A stretch of DNA of 64,000 nt from contig JBAOHD010000008.1 in NCBI GenBank assembly GCA_037046615.1, positions 372,001 to 436,000 on the forward strand, given 5' to 3'. Each line of letters begins with the position of its first letter. Within the stretch, counting starts at the first letter, position 1. The position numbers were made by a program, and so were the translations under genes. This document shows, piece after piece, positions 23,867 to 32,686 of the stretch. Below the pieces are notes generated by a model. That model saw nothing but the letters and a program-made list of their open reading frames with translations, made no database searches and was not told the DNA's origin. Source of the DNA: Phosphoribacter sp037046615. GTDB lineage: Bacteria; Actinomycetota; Actinomycetes; Actinomycetales; Dermatophilaceae.

Positions 23867-24289
23867 TTAGGGCCGCGGCGGCACCACGACGGTGCCGCGG
23901 GCGGTCGTCGCGACGATCGGTGGATCGAGGACCGCAGCGCTGGACTTGAGGGGGTCGCCGGTGCCACGGCATACGACGCGCACCGTGAACTCGATCTCCC
24001 GCGAGCGACGACCCTGACGCACGACGGATGCGTCGATCTCGATGACGTCGCCGGCATACACCGGGGCCAGGAATTGCACCTCGGTGTAGGACGCGAACAG
24101 GCCCTCGTCGCCGTCGGTGCGGATGCACAACTCGGTCGCCACATCACCGAAGGCGGCCAGGGCATAGGCGCCGTCGACAAGGTTGCCGGCGTAGTGGGCG
24201 TGGCTGAAGGGGACGTAGCGACGATGGGTCACCGTCGTGCCGACGAGGCCGTTGTCGGCCGGGGCGGAGGGGCCGGGGGGCATGCTCAT
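23867..24289 (-). CDS. kal: 3-aminobutyryl-CoA ammonia-lyase-like hotdog protein (Kal)
   Basis: A 140-aa hotdog-fold protein. HAHYAGNLVDGAYALAAFGD and the following TDGDEGLFASYTEVQFLAPV resemble Kal of the lysine fermentation pathway, which removes ammonia from L-3-aminobutyryl-CoA to give crotonyl-CoA. The assignment leans strongly on context: it overlaps the kamE stop by 4 bp and is the last gene of kamD-kamE-kal. A generic MaoC/thioesterase role is the alternative. Confidence 0.8.
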   Translation of the reverse strand: MSMPPGPSAPADNGLVGTTVTHRRYVPFSHAHYAGNLVDGAYALAAFGDVATELCIRTDGDEGLFASYTEVQFLAPVYAGDVIEIDASVVRQGRRSREIEFTVRVVCRGTGDPLKSSAAVLDPPIVATTARGTVVVPPRP

Positions 24290-25089
24290 GAGGTCGCCTT
24301 TCGCGCGCTCGAAACCGGGTCGGGAAGCAAAGCGTGGGTGAGGTAACTCGCGACCTCGCCGGGGGTCGTGCCTCGGCCGAAGATCTTGTCGACACCCAGC
24401 CGTTGCTCCGACCCCTCCTCGAAGCGTGGCCCACCGATCACGAGCAAAGGCACGTGCCCGGCGGGATAGGCCTCACGGAAGGCTGCCGTCATATGCGTGA
24501 CGTTGTGGATATGCGCATCACGCTGGGTGACGACTTGACTGACGAGGACTGCATCAGCGCGTGCGGCCCGGGCGCGGGTGACGAGTTCGGGGACGAGGAC
24601 CTGCGCGCCGAGATTGACGACCTCGAGTTCGGAGTAGTACTCCAGGCCCTTCTCCCCCGCAAAACCCTTGATGTTGAGAATGGCGTCGATGCCGACGGTA
24701 TGAGCGTCCGTGCCGATGCAGGCCCCGACGACGACGAGTTTGCGCCCCAGCCGCGTGCGGATCGCCGAGTTGACCTCGGCGGGGGTGAGGAGGTCGTAGT
24801 CGCGCTCGACCACGGTGACCTGGCTGAGATCCACGAGGTGGTTGGTCGAGCCGTAGACGACGAAGAAGGTGTAGTCGGGGCCGATCGACTTGCTGTGGAC
24901 GACGAGCGCCGGATCCATCCCCATCTTCCTGGCCAGTTGGAGCGCGGCGCCCTCGGCCCTCTTGTCGCAGGGCAGGGGCAGCGTGAACGACATCTGGACC
25001 ATGCCGTCGCCGGTCGTGTCCCCGTAGGGCCGGACGATCGTGGGAGTGACCTTGCGGGCCTTGTCGGTGATGTGATGACGGTTGCTCAT
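24286..25089 (-). CDS. kamE: beta-Lysine 5,6-aminomutase, beta (B12-binding) subunit
   Basis: A 267-aa cobalamin-binding subunit of the adenosylcobalamin- and PLP-dependent aminomutase that moves the 6-amino group of beta-lysine to C5. The base-off/His-on cobalamin motif DAHTVG has His at residue ~130 (GACIGTDAHTVGIDAILNIK), followed by the Rossmann-type B12 domain with VPLLVIGGPRFEEGS. The N-terminal part (residues ~20-90) is the dimerisation/PLP-lysine domain. It overlaps kamD and kal by 4 bp on each side. Confidence 0.93.
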   Translation of the reverse strand: MSNRHHITDKARKVTPTIVRPYGDTTGDGMVQMSFTLPLPCDKRAEGAALQLARKMGMDPALVVHSKSIGPDYTFFVVYGSTNHLVDLSQVTVVERDYDLLTPAEVNSAIRTRLGRKLVVVGACIGTDAHTVGIDAILNIKGFAGEKGLEYYSELEVVNLGAQVLVPELVTRARAARADAVLVSQVVTQRDAHIHNVTHMTAAFREAYPAGHVPLLVIGGPRFEEGSEQRLGVDKIFGRGTTPGEVASYLTHALLPDPVSSARKATS

Positions 25090-26756
25090 GCGGACGCTCC
25101 TTCCCCTGTGCCGATAGCGGCGTCGGCCTGGGTGGCGCACCAGGCGTCGAGAGCGGTGATCGCAGGATTGTCGTAGCCCTCAGCTCCCGGCGCCCTCTCG
25201 ATGACACCGTCGAGGCCCTTCCCGGCCTCCGGAGGTCGCTTCATGAGACCGAAGGTGCCGTCGGCGATCGCCGCCAGCAAGGGCGGGTATGCCGTGCCGT
25301 CGGGCCGACGGGTCGCCGCGGTATGCGGCGCGTTGACGATCCGGTCGAGCAACTCCACGGCCTCGCCGAGGACAGTGCGAGCGCGATTGTCGATGAAGCC
25401 ACCCCGTGGCGGGTGGAAGTCTTCGGCGAGGCCGCCAGCGGCGTCCAGGACGTAGCGCACGTTCTGCAGGGCGAGGTCGCGGTCGCTGAGGAAGGGGGTG
25501 ACGACGGCTTCGGTCATCATGCCGACCAGGAGGATCCCCTGGCCCGTGAGCGCCCCTGCGAGGTTGAAGAAACCGTCCAAGAGGTAGCCGCGGAACACGT
25601 CGCCGGTCATGTGCTTGGTGGGAGGCATCCACTTGAGCGGAGCGTCAGGGAAAAGAGCCCGCGCGAGGAGTGCATGAGCGAGTTCGAGCCGGAACGACTC
25701 AGGCACCGCGGGATTGATCTCGAAGGCATGGCCGAGGCCGAGCTGCCAGTCGGCGAGGCCGGCCTCTTTGGCGAAGTACTCGTTGAGGAGTTGGCTCACG
25801 GTGACCGTGTGCGCGGCGTCGACGGCATCTGCGGTCGTGAGGTAGTTGTCTTCACCGGTGTTGATGATGATGCCGGCTCGGGCGTGGATTTGGCGGCTGA
25901 ATCGCTGGTCGACGAAGGTCCGGATCGGGTTGATGTCGCGGAAGAGGATGCCGTACATCGAGTCGTTGAGCATCATGTCCAAACGCTCAAGGCCTGCGAG
26001 AGTGGCGATTTCCGGCATACAGAGGCCTGAGGCGTAGTTGGTCAGGCGCACATAGCGGCCGACCTGCGCGCTCGTCTCATCGAGTGCTGCCCGCATGAGC
26101 CGGAAGTTTTCCTGGGTCGCGTAGGTGCCGGCAAAGCCCTCGTGGGTGGCGCCTTCGGGCACGAAGTCGAGCAAGGACTGGCCCGTGGAGCGGATGACCG
26201 CGATGACGTCGGCACCCTCTCGAGCTGCGGCCTGGGCCTGCGGGATGTCCTCGTCGATGTCGCCGGTCGCGACGATGAGGTAGATCCAGGGAGTGCGCGG
26301 CGGGTTGCCGTGGCGGCGCACGAGGTCGTCTCGGACGGACCGCTGACAGTCGATGTGACTCAGCCCGGTCTGGATCGCCTGGTGTGCGGCCGTTCGGGCA
26401 GTCGTGAGGTCACGCCCGGTCGGCAGCCGGAACGACACAGTGCCCGCCGCGGCGGCCTGCGCGAGTTCGGTGAGGTCGCTCGCGGCCCCACGGTCCAGAG
26501 CGTGCCAGACAGGGGTCGTGACCCCGTGCTCGAGGCCGACCTGGGCCCGCACCGCGTCGACGAGGTGGTTGACCCACGGCTGACCCTCCTGGTCAGCCCC
26601 GGTCAGCCCAGCTAGACGCAGCGTTGCCCGCTCAACGGAGATGGTCGTATGCCGTTGCGCCAGGTCCACGACCGGCGCACCCGCTGAGGCGGCCAAGGAT
26701 CTGGCCTGACCGACGAGCGCAGGGTCCAGATCAAGGATGGGTCGAGGAATGCTCAC
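25086..26756 (-). CDS. kamD: beta-Lysine 5,6-aminomutase, alpha subunit
   Basis: A 556-aa TIM-barrel subunit that binds PLP and shares adenosylcobalamin with KamE. Characteristic segments: QTGLSHIDCQRSVRDDLVRR, YLIVATGDIDEDIPQAQAAA, GLCMPEIATLAGLERLDMML, ARAGIIINTGEDNYLTTADA and WMPPTKHMTGDVFRGYLLDG. Length is slightly above the clostridial enzymes. The GTG at 26756 lies 6 bp after a TAGACT -10 box, implying a leaderless message for the kamD-kamE-kal operon. I looked for a cobalamin riboswitch in 26757-26887 and did not find one. The response regulator of the embedded two-component system lies just upstream. Confidence 0.93.
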   Translation of the reverse strand: MSIPRPILDLDPALVGQARSLAASAGAPVVDLAQRHTTISVERATLRLAGLTGADQEGQPWVNHLVDAVRAQVGLEHGVTTPVWHALDRGAASDLTELAQAAAAGTVSFRLPTGRDLTTARTAAHQAIQTGLSHIDCQRSVRDDLVRRHGNPPRTPWIYLIVATGDIDEDIPQAQAAAREGADVIAVIRSTGQSLLDFVPEGATHEGFAGTYATQENFRLMRAALDETSAQVGRYVRLTNYASGLCMPEIATLAGLERLDMMLNDSMYGILFRDINPIRTFVDQRFSRQIHARAGIIINTGEDNYLTTADAVDAAHTVTVSQLLNEYFAKEAGLADWQLGLGHAFEINPAVPESFRLELAHALLARALFPDAPLKWMPPTKHMTGDVFRGYLLDGFFNLAGALTGQGILLVGMMTEAVVTPFLSDRDLALQNVRYVLDAAGGLAEDFHPPRGGFIDNRARTVLGEAVELLDRIVNAPHTAATRRPDGTAYPPLLAAIADGTFGLMKRPPEAGKGLDGVIERAPGAEGYDNPAITALDAWCATQADAAIGTGEGASA

Positions 26757-26762
26757 TGTCCC

Positions 26763-26768
26763 AGTCTA
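26763..26768 (-). promoter_or_regulatory. Leaderless -10 box of kamD-kamE-kal
   Basis: TAGACT on the minus strand, 6 bp before GTG 26756. This is the probable promoter of the operon, separating it from the two-component genes upstream. Confidence 0.5.
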
Positions 26769-26887
26769 CCGACAGGCCGGAAATACTCCTGCCGCAAACC
26801 CAAGGAGCCGAAAAAAATATCCACTCTTAAGCGGGTCTACCGAAGTCTCTCGGCTGTCAGCGGGTCAGCGCAGATGCCGGAGGCAGA

Positions 26888-27580
26888 CTACCGGGGAGAG
26901 CGGCGCTGTAACGGTGGGTCGAGGTGCCCGTCGGCAATCGCGGCCCGCAGGACGTCCTGCGGGCTGCGCACGTCCACCCCGGCCTCCCGGTATCGAGCGC
27001 ACGCGCGGTTGAGATAGGTAACCACCGTCGCCATCGTGACCGGCGGGTGAAGCATCGCGCCGACCGACTTCCGGGGCACCCCGTCAGCGAGAAGCGAGAG
27101 GACTTCCAACTCCCGAGGAGGCAGCGACGCGGTCAAGTCGGGGTCGGTCACGAGGACGAACGCGAGATCGCTGGATACCGCGGCTTCGCCTCGGGCAGCA
27201 GCAGCGATGACGGCAGCGATGTCGCTCGGAGCGTCCGATTTGAGGGCCAGGCCGAGGGCTCCGGCCTTGATCGCCCGACGGACCGGCACGGGGCGGATTT
27301 CGGAGGTGAGGACCACGACGCGGATGCCGCGGGACGTGAGCTCGCCGATCGCCTCGGACGGCGTCGAGCCGTCGCCGAGGTGGAGGTCCATGAGGACCAC
27401 ATCCGGTGGTGAGGGCAGCGACTCCAGCAGCGAGAGGGCCGCATCCCACCTCGTGGCCGACCCGACCAAGCGGACGTCGGCCAACTCGCGGGAGACGAGG
27501 GCGATGACCCCCTCGACGACGACAGGGTGGTCGTCCACCGCCATCAGGGTGATGCTCATCTGCTCAGCTTGATCTGTCAT
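26888..27580 (-). CDS. NarL/LuxR-type response regulator
   Basis: A 230-aa two-component regulator. The receiver domain shows the acidic pair in MAVDDHPVVVEG, the phosphoacceptor Asp in VVLMDLHLGDG, Thr in VVLTSEIRPVP and Lys in LALKSDA. The C-terminal HTH reads LPPRELEVLSLLADGVPRKS, slightly divergent from the classic LuxR pattern. Its ATG overlaps the end of the upstream sensor-related frame by 4 bp. It is placed between kdd and kamD, so control of lysine catabolism is a reasonable inference. Confidence 0.85.
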   Translation of the reverse strand: MTDQAEQMSITLMAVDDHPVVVEGVIALVSRELADVRLVGSATRWDAALSLLESLPSPPDVVLMDLHLGDGSTPSEAIGELTSRGIRVVVLTSEIRPVPVRRAIKAGALGLALKSDAPSDIAAVIAAAARGEAAVSSDLAFVLVTDPDLTASLPPRELEVLSLLADGVPRKSVGAMLHPPVTMATVVTYLNRACARYREAGVDVRSPQDVLRAAIADGHLDPPLQRRSPR

Positions 27581-28008
27581 ACGGCGACCGTCGAGTCCAA
27601 CGTTTCGACGGCCCCGACCAGCTGCCGGACGCAGTGCACCGTCACGCCATGACGGTGGACCGTCCAGCCGCTCATGGCAAGCCGATCGGCGAAACCGTTG
27701 GACGAGCTGTGCTCGACCGAGAGGCCCATCCGGTGCCCCACGTGGTTGACGGAGGCGCTGATGGTGACGACCGAATCCGTCCCCTCCGGAGGCGGCAACT
27801 CGGACAGGGCCCGAGTGGCAATCCGCGTGGCGGTGCTGTCGAGTTCGCCGACACTGCGGAGTGTCACCGACCAGCCAGCGTCTCGAAGATCACCGATGAG
27901 TCCCCGCAACTCGCTCTCCGGCGCCACGACGAGGTCTTCGCGGACCGAACGCTCAAGGTCCAGGGCCCGGTGCCGCACAGAAGGGGAGGTCGACCGACAT
28001 GGGGTCAT
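27577..28008 (-). CDS. C-terminal ATPase-like segment of the sensor kinase (frame-shifted)
   Basis: This 143-codon frame begins inside the end of the sensor gene and overlaps it by 56 bp. It reads RHRALDLERSVREDLVVAPE, then ELRGLIGDLRDAGWSVTLRS and a beta-rich tail, like a degenerate second histidine-kinase ATPase module. Removing one base near 27975 joins MSVDLP smoothly to SVRHRALDLERSV. I therefore read it as the true C-terminus of the sensor, not a separate gene. An ATG at 28008 would allow separate translation. It overlaps the response regulator by 4 bp. Confidence 0.55.
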   Translation of the reverse strand: MTPCRSTSPSVRHRALDLERSVREDLVVAPESELRGLIGDLRDAGWSVTLRSVGELDSTATRIATRALSELPPPEGTDSVVTISASVNHVGHRMGLSVEHSSSNGFADRLAMSGWTVHRHGVTVHCVRQLVGAVETLDSTVAV

Positions 28009-29869
28009 CGAGGATCCGAGTGAAGAACTGCTCGAGCGTGGCCGCGGAGCGGCCCAGACGCTCCGAGAGCCTCTGGTGCAGCGCTCTGGCTCCGCTCGCA
28101 GCTACCGCAGCCAGGGCCAAATCGGATTCTGCCCCGAGGAGGTCCCAGCCGACGCGGTCGAGGACCCGTCGGACGACCACTCCGATGACGGCGAAGGGGA
28201 TCGGGGCGGCTGCCGCAGGAACGAGCGGGAGCCATTGCCGGAGTGACCCCGCCGCGGCCAGCGTCGTGGCCATGCAGATGATCGTGGCCCCGGCCCAACA
28301 GACGATGGCCTCACGCAGGCGACGGAACACTGACAGGACCGAGCCCAGCAACGAGCTGCCGGCACCCATCCACATGAACTGGACACTGAGAGTGTCCTCG
28401 GTGAGGGCGAGCCCGTTCACCAAGGCCCCGATCCAGGCAAGCGCGATGAGAGCCACACTTTGCCATCCGGGCACAGGACGATACAGACCCCGCCACATGA
28501 CCACGAGACCGGCCATGATGGCGACCGTCGTCGCGGCGACCACCACCGTGCCTGAAGGCAGGTAGTGGCTAAACCAGGGCGCCACCCAAGCGCAAGATGC
28601 GAGCATCGGGACGAGGATGAACACGAGTGCCCTCGCGAGTGCCGGGGCGACGTCGAGCAGGAGGGCGCCCTGGGTGGCTGGGGCGCGCCCGAGGGGGGAC
28701 CAGGTCAACGTCACCGTCGTGCCCTCACCGGGGGCCGACGCTACATGAGCATCTCCGCCGATGTCCGTGAGGCGCCGGACGATCGAGTGGTGCAATCCCT
28801 TGCCGAACGACGACTCGTCCGCTGCGAAACCTTTCCCGTGGTCGCGGACCGTCACGGTCAGGGCGGCGTCCGACCGCGTGATCACGATCCAGGCTTCGGT
28901 TTGCCCAGAGTGGCGGGCCACGTTGCGCACCGCCTCTCGGGCGGCGGCAGCAAGAGCAGCACTCACCGCAGATGGCGCCACGACCCGTTGGTCCCCGAGC
29001 ACGCGCACCTGCACCTGCTCACCGGCGCAGGCCTGAGTCAGCGCAGACATGAGGGTCGTGGGAGCGTCGTCGGCAGGAACGGGTGCGCCCGCTTGTGTGG
29101 CCGGAGGGCGCGTCGCGGCTGATCGCACGACGGTCCTGACGACCCCCAGCGCCTGCCGGGCCGCCGCGACGATCCGGTCAGCGGGCACGGTCTTCGGACC
29201 GAGGGCCACCGCCCGAAGCCCATAGAGGATCTCGTCGTGGACCATGCGGTCGGCCTCACGCCGCTGGCGCGCGGCAGCGTCTTCCTGGGCGGCGATGGCC
29301 TGGGCAGCCGACGCGTCGGCAGAGGCGCGATCGGCCACGCGGGACGCATGCATCGCGAACCGCACACTGAGGAACGCACACACACCCATCGCCACGAGCT
29401 GGCCCGTCTGGCCGGCCATCATGTCGACCCTGCGCAGTTCGACGAGCAGCGCATCCTGATGCCATGTCACCCACCGGAGCCAGGCATTGAGCCCGATGAG
29501 CAGACCCGTCGGGACCCATCCCCAGTCGGTGTCCGACCAAGCGCAAAACACCATGGTGACGATGAGGAACTGGGTGGGCCACCACGCCGAGGCGTTGGGG
29601 TCGACACTCTCGATGGCTGGGACCGCAAGGAGCATCCCCGCTCCGAGGATCGCGGGAGCCAGAAGGGCGCCGACCCTGCCTTGGCGGCGGAGCAGCGCAC
29701 CGACGAGCACGACGAGCATGGCAAGGGCGACGAGGCCGAGTCCTAAACGCACGCGTGGGAGGGCGACCAGTGAGCTTTCGGCGCGGATGCTGGCGTCGAG
29801 TAGGGCGGCGACCCCACCTGCGCACCCGAGTGCCCAGACAGCGAGCACGACGAGACGGAGGGCCTCCAT
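27953..29869 (-). CDS. Membrane sensor histidine kinase with two membrane domains
   Basis: A 638-aa (about 765 aa if joined to the next frame) sensor kinase. Six N-terminal membrane helices lead to a DHp helix with the phospho-His in DRMVHDEILYGLRAVALG. The ATPase domain follows, with N box EAVRNVARHSG, G1 DHGKGF and G2 GKGLHHSIV. Unusually, a second block of about six helices comes next (ALVFILVPMLASCAWV through PFAVIGVVVRR), then a degenerate DHp-like helix. This suggests an internal duplication. GGGAGGGCGG precedes ATG 29869. It partners the NarL-type regulator downstream. The signal is unknown; it sits between kdd and kamDE. Confidence 0.8.
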   Translation of the reverse strand: MEALRLVVLAVWALGCAGGVAALLDASIRAESSLVALPRVRLGLGLVALAMLVVLVGALLRRQGRVGALLAPAILGAGMLLAVPAIESVDPNASAWWPTQFLIVTMVFCAWSDTDWGWVPTGLLIGLNAWLRWVTWHQDALLVELRRVDMMAGQTGQLVAMGVCAFLSVRFAMHASRVADRASADASAAQAIAAQEDAAARQRREADRMVHDEILYGLRAVALGPKTVPADRIVAAARQALGVVRTVVRSAATRPPATQAGAPVPADDAPTTLMSALTQACAGEQVQVRVLGDQRVVAPSAVSAALAAAAREAVRNVARHSGQTEAWIVITRSDAALTVTVRDHGKGFAADESSFGKGLHHSIVRRLTDIGGDAHVASAPGEGTTVTLTWSPLGRAPATQGALLLDVAPALARALVFILVPMLASCAWVAPWFSHYLPSGTVVVAATTVAIMAGLVVMWRGLYRPVPGWQSVALIALAWIGALVNGLALTEDTLSVQFMWMGAGSSLLGSVLSVFRRLREAIVCWAGATIICMATTLAAAGSLRQWLPLVPAAAAPIPFAVIGVVVRRVLDRVGWDLLGAESDLALAAVAASGARALHQRLSERLGRSAATLEQFFTRILDDPMSVDLPFCAAPGPGP

Positions 29870-30035
29870 GGCCCCGCCCTCCCAGGTCTGCTCCGACCGC
29901 ACCGGCGACACCCGGCATACCTCCGCACTTGTCCTCAGGGGTGCCCGGCCGTCGCACAAATCGCGCCGCCCGATGCGCCTGCGCCGATGGTATGTCGTCC
30001 GGCCCACATTGCGCACTAACCACCCATTTCGGGCA

Positions 30036-31154
30036 CTACGCGCGGTCGCGCGACAAGCGTTCCTCGAAGAGCGCCCGCACGCCGGCGGACGATTTCAGGA
30101 GGCCGACCGCGTATGCCGCGTGGCCAGGGACGTAGCCGTTCCCGACGAGCATGGTGACGTCCGCCGCGACCCCCTCGGCCCCGAGCGCGGCAGCGGCAAA
30201 ACTTGTCGCCATCGAGAAGAAGATGATGGTGCCGCCCTGCGCGGTGGCGAGGATCGCCGGTTGCTCGCACCCGGGGACGTCGACGCAGACGACCGTCACA
30301 TCACACGGGCCGCCAGCCGTAGCCACCGCTTCACTGAGTCCAAGCGGCGACCGAGCATCTGCGATCACCACGTGATCAGCCAGGCCGACGCGCTCCAATG
30401 CAGCGGCTTCCGCCGTCGTCGGGACCACACCCACGAGTCGCCCGGCGCCGACGTCGCGGGCGGCTGCGAGGGCCAACGACCCCGACTTCCCGGCTGCCCC
30501 GAGGACAAGGACCGACGGGGCTGAGGTGCTGCGGGCGGCATACTCGCGCACGACTCTGGCCACGAGAGCAGGTGCGCCGCAGACGTCCATGACCATGAGC
30601 GCCAGGTGGGGGTCCTCGTCTGCGGGCAGGACGGCGGCGATGCTCCGCGCGAAGAGGATGGCGTGCCCCTGCGCGGGCACATGGTCACTGAGGCCGTCCC
30701 AGCCGCGAAGGTCGTCGGTGATCGCGAGCGGGGTGAGAGACAGTGAGACGAGGGTGGCGATCCGGTCGCCGACGCGCAGCCCGAGTGGACTGGCCTCCCC
30801 CACCTGCGCCACGGTGCCGATGAGCATGCCGCCGGAGTTCGTCACGGGGTTTTGCATCTTGCCGCGAGTGGCGACGATTTCGAGAACCTCCGCTCGCACG
30901 GCAGCACCGTCAACGCTCCCGTCAGCGCTGCGGTGCTTGGTCGCAAGCTGGCGGTAGGACGCGGCATCGAGGTTGAGGGTGTCCACACTGACGCGGACCT
31001 CCCCCGGCCAAATCTCCGGGCGGGCATCGAGTCGGATGGCAGTCTGGGGCAACGTGATGGCCGCACCTGCCGGTTCCAGCACGCGGTGCAACCCGTACTC
31101 GGACTCTGCCAGACTCTCCGGGCTGGCCGCAGGACCAGGCTGTGGTGATGTCAT
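30036..31154 (-). CDS. kdd: L-erythro-3,5-diaminohexanoate dehydrogenase
   Basis: A 372-aa NAD(P)-dependent dehydrogenase of lysine fermentation that converts 3,5-diaminohexanoate to 3-keto-5-aminohexanoate. It opens ESEYGLHRVLEPAGAAITLP like other Kdd proteins and has VSVDTLNLDAASYRQLA, TNSGGMLIGTVAQVG and the Rossmann region VLVLGAAGKSGSLALAAARD, then GGTIIFFSMATSFAAAALGA. The ATG at 31154 has AGGAG 8 bp upstream. It is divergent from kamA, with 82 bp between the starts, so both promoters share one short control region. Confidence 0.92.
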   Translation of the reverse strand: MTSPQPGPAASPESLAESEYGLHRVLEPAGAAITLPQTAIRLDARPEIWPGEVRVSVDTLNLDAASYRQLATKHRSADGSVDGAAVRAEVLEIVATRGKMQNPVTNSGGMLIGTVAQVGEASPLGLRVGDRIATLVSLSLTPLAITDDLRGWDGLSDHVPAQGHAILFARSIAAVLPADEDPHLALMVMDVCGAPALVARVVREYAARSTSAPSVLVLGAAGKSGSLALAAARDVGAGRLVGVVPTTAEAAALERVGLADHVVIADARSPLGLSEAVATAGGPCDVTVVCVDVPGCEQPAILATAQGGTIIFFSMATSFAAAALGAEGVAADVTMLVGNGYVPGHAAYAVGLLKSSAGVRALFEERLSRDRA

Positions 31155-31224
31155 CTTGTGCTCCTGAACGACGATCAAGCGGAGATCTTGCCGTGTGGTA
31201 GTGGTCAGGCCGTAAATCCTCAAC

Positions 31225-31230
31225 TATTCT
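31225..31230 (+). promoter_or_regulatory. Leaderless -10 box of kamA
   Basis: TATTCT, 6 bp before ATG 31237, in the 82-bp region shared with divergent kdd. Confidence 0.5.
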
Positions 31231-31236
31231 GCCACT

Positions 31237-32686
31237 ATGAGCCCAGTTCTTGACCAGCCTTACCAGTATTCGCAGCGCGTCCTCGTCGAACCCGACTGGA
31301 CCCGGCTGCCGGGCTGGCGAGAGGTCACCGGCGCCCAGTGGCAGGACGTCCAGTGGCAGCGCAGCCACTGCGTCAAGAACGTCCGCCAGCTACGCGAGGT
31401 CATGGGCGATCTGCTGACCGACGACTTCTACGCTGATCTTGAGCGCGACCAGGCCGAGCGCGCCACGATGTCGATGCTCCTGCCCCCGCAGATGCTCAAC
31501 ACGATGGTGCCGGCCACGGACGACGCCGGTATGCCGCCCGCGGGCCGCGAGTTCACCGTGGCCTTCCTCGCCGACCCCATTCGTCGCTACATGCTCCCGG
31601 TCTTCTCCGACCGGAGCGTCGACTGGCCCTCCCACCCCAAGGCACAGCGTGACTCGCTCCACGAGCACGACATGTGGGCGGCCGAAGGGCTGACCCACCG
31701 CTACCCCACCAAGGTGCTCGCCGAGCTGCTCCCGACGTGCCCGCAGTATTGCGGCCACTGCACCCGCATGGATCTCGTCGGCAACTCGACGCCGCAGGTG
31801 ACCAAACTCAAGTTCGCCGCCAAGCCGGCCGAGCGGCATACCGCCATGCTCGACTACCTGCGCGCAACCCCGACGATCCGCGACGTCGTCGTCTCGGGTG
31901 GCGACGTCGCCAACTTGCCCTGGAAGAACCTCGAGGCCTTCCTCGACGCGCTCCTGGCGATCGACTCGATCCGCGACATCCGCCTCGCCACGAAGGCCCT
32001 CATCGGCCTCCCCCAGCACTGGGCCGCCCCTGATGTCATCGACGGCATCGGCCGGATCACCGCCACCGCCCACGAGCGTGGTGTCCACGTCGCGGTCCAC
32101 ACCCACGCCAATCACGCCAACTCGATCACCCCCGGAGTCGAGGCCGCGTCCCGCGCGCTCATGGACGCGGGCATCTTCAACATCCGCAACCAGGGCGTCC
32201 TCCTGCGGGGCGTGAACGACACGCCCAAGGACCTGCTCGACCTATGCTTCGCGCTCCAGGACAACGCTGGGATCACGCCCTACTACTTCTACATGTGCGA
32301 CATGATCCCGTTCAGCGAGCACTGGCGTCTGTCGCTCGCCGAGGCGCAGCACCTGCAGCACGTCGATCATGGGCTATCTCCCGGGCTTCGCCACGCCACG
32401 CATCGTCTGTGACGTGCCCTTCGTCGGCAAGCGGTGGGTGCACCAGGTCGAGGAATACGACCGTGAACTCGGTATTTCCTTCTGGCGCAAGAACTACCGC
32501 ACCTCGATCGAAGCGGCCGACGTCGACGCCTTGTCGCGCGAATACGTCTACTACGACCCGATTGCGACGCTCCCACCCAGCGGGCAGGCGTGGTGGCGCG
32601 ACCAGGACCTCGCTGGGGTCACCCACGACGCCGCGATGGCATCGGCCGCCGCGAGCCGGGCGGCCTCGGTGGCTCAGCTCGGCTGA
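31237..32686 (+). CDS. kamA: Lysine 2,3-aminomutase (KamA-type radical SAM), one apparent frameshift
   Basis: Radical-SAM, PLP-dependent enzyme converting L-lysine to beta-lysine, the first step of the pathway. The cluster motif is LPTCPQYCGHCTRMDLVGNS (C168, C172, C175). Also seen are DVVVSGGDVANLPWKNLEAF and DMIPFSEHWRLSLAEAQHL. After LQHV the frame breaks near 32370; dropping one G (GTC[G]ATC) gives HVIMGYLPGFATPRIVCDVP through to the stop at 32686, about 482 aa in total. Everything else is intact, so I suspect a sequence error. The 3' end overlaps the convergent monooxygenase gene by 13 bp. Confidence 0.85.

Noticed and set aside
26757..26887. Cobalamin riboswitch upstream of the B12-dependent kamDE operon
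   Set aside because: I looked for the B12-box and related conserved elements in the leader and did not find them; the -10 box 6 bp before the GTG leaves no leader.
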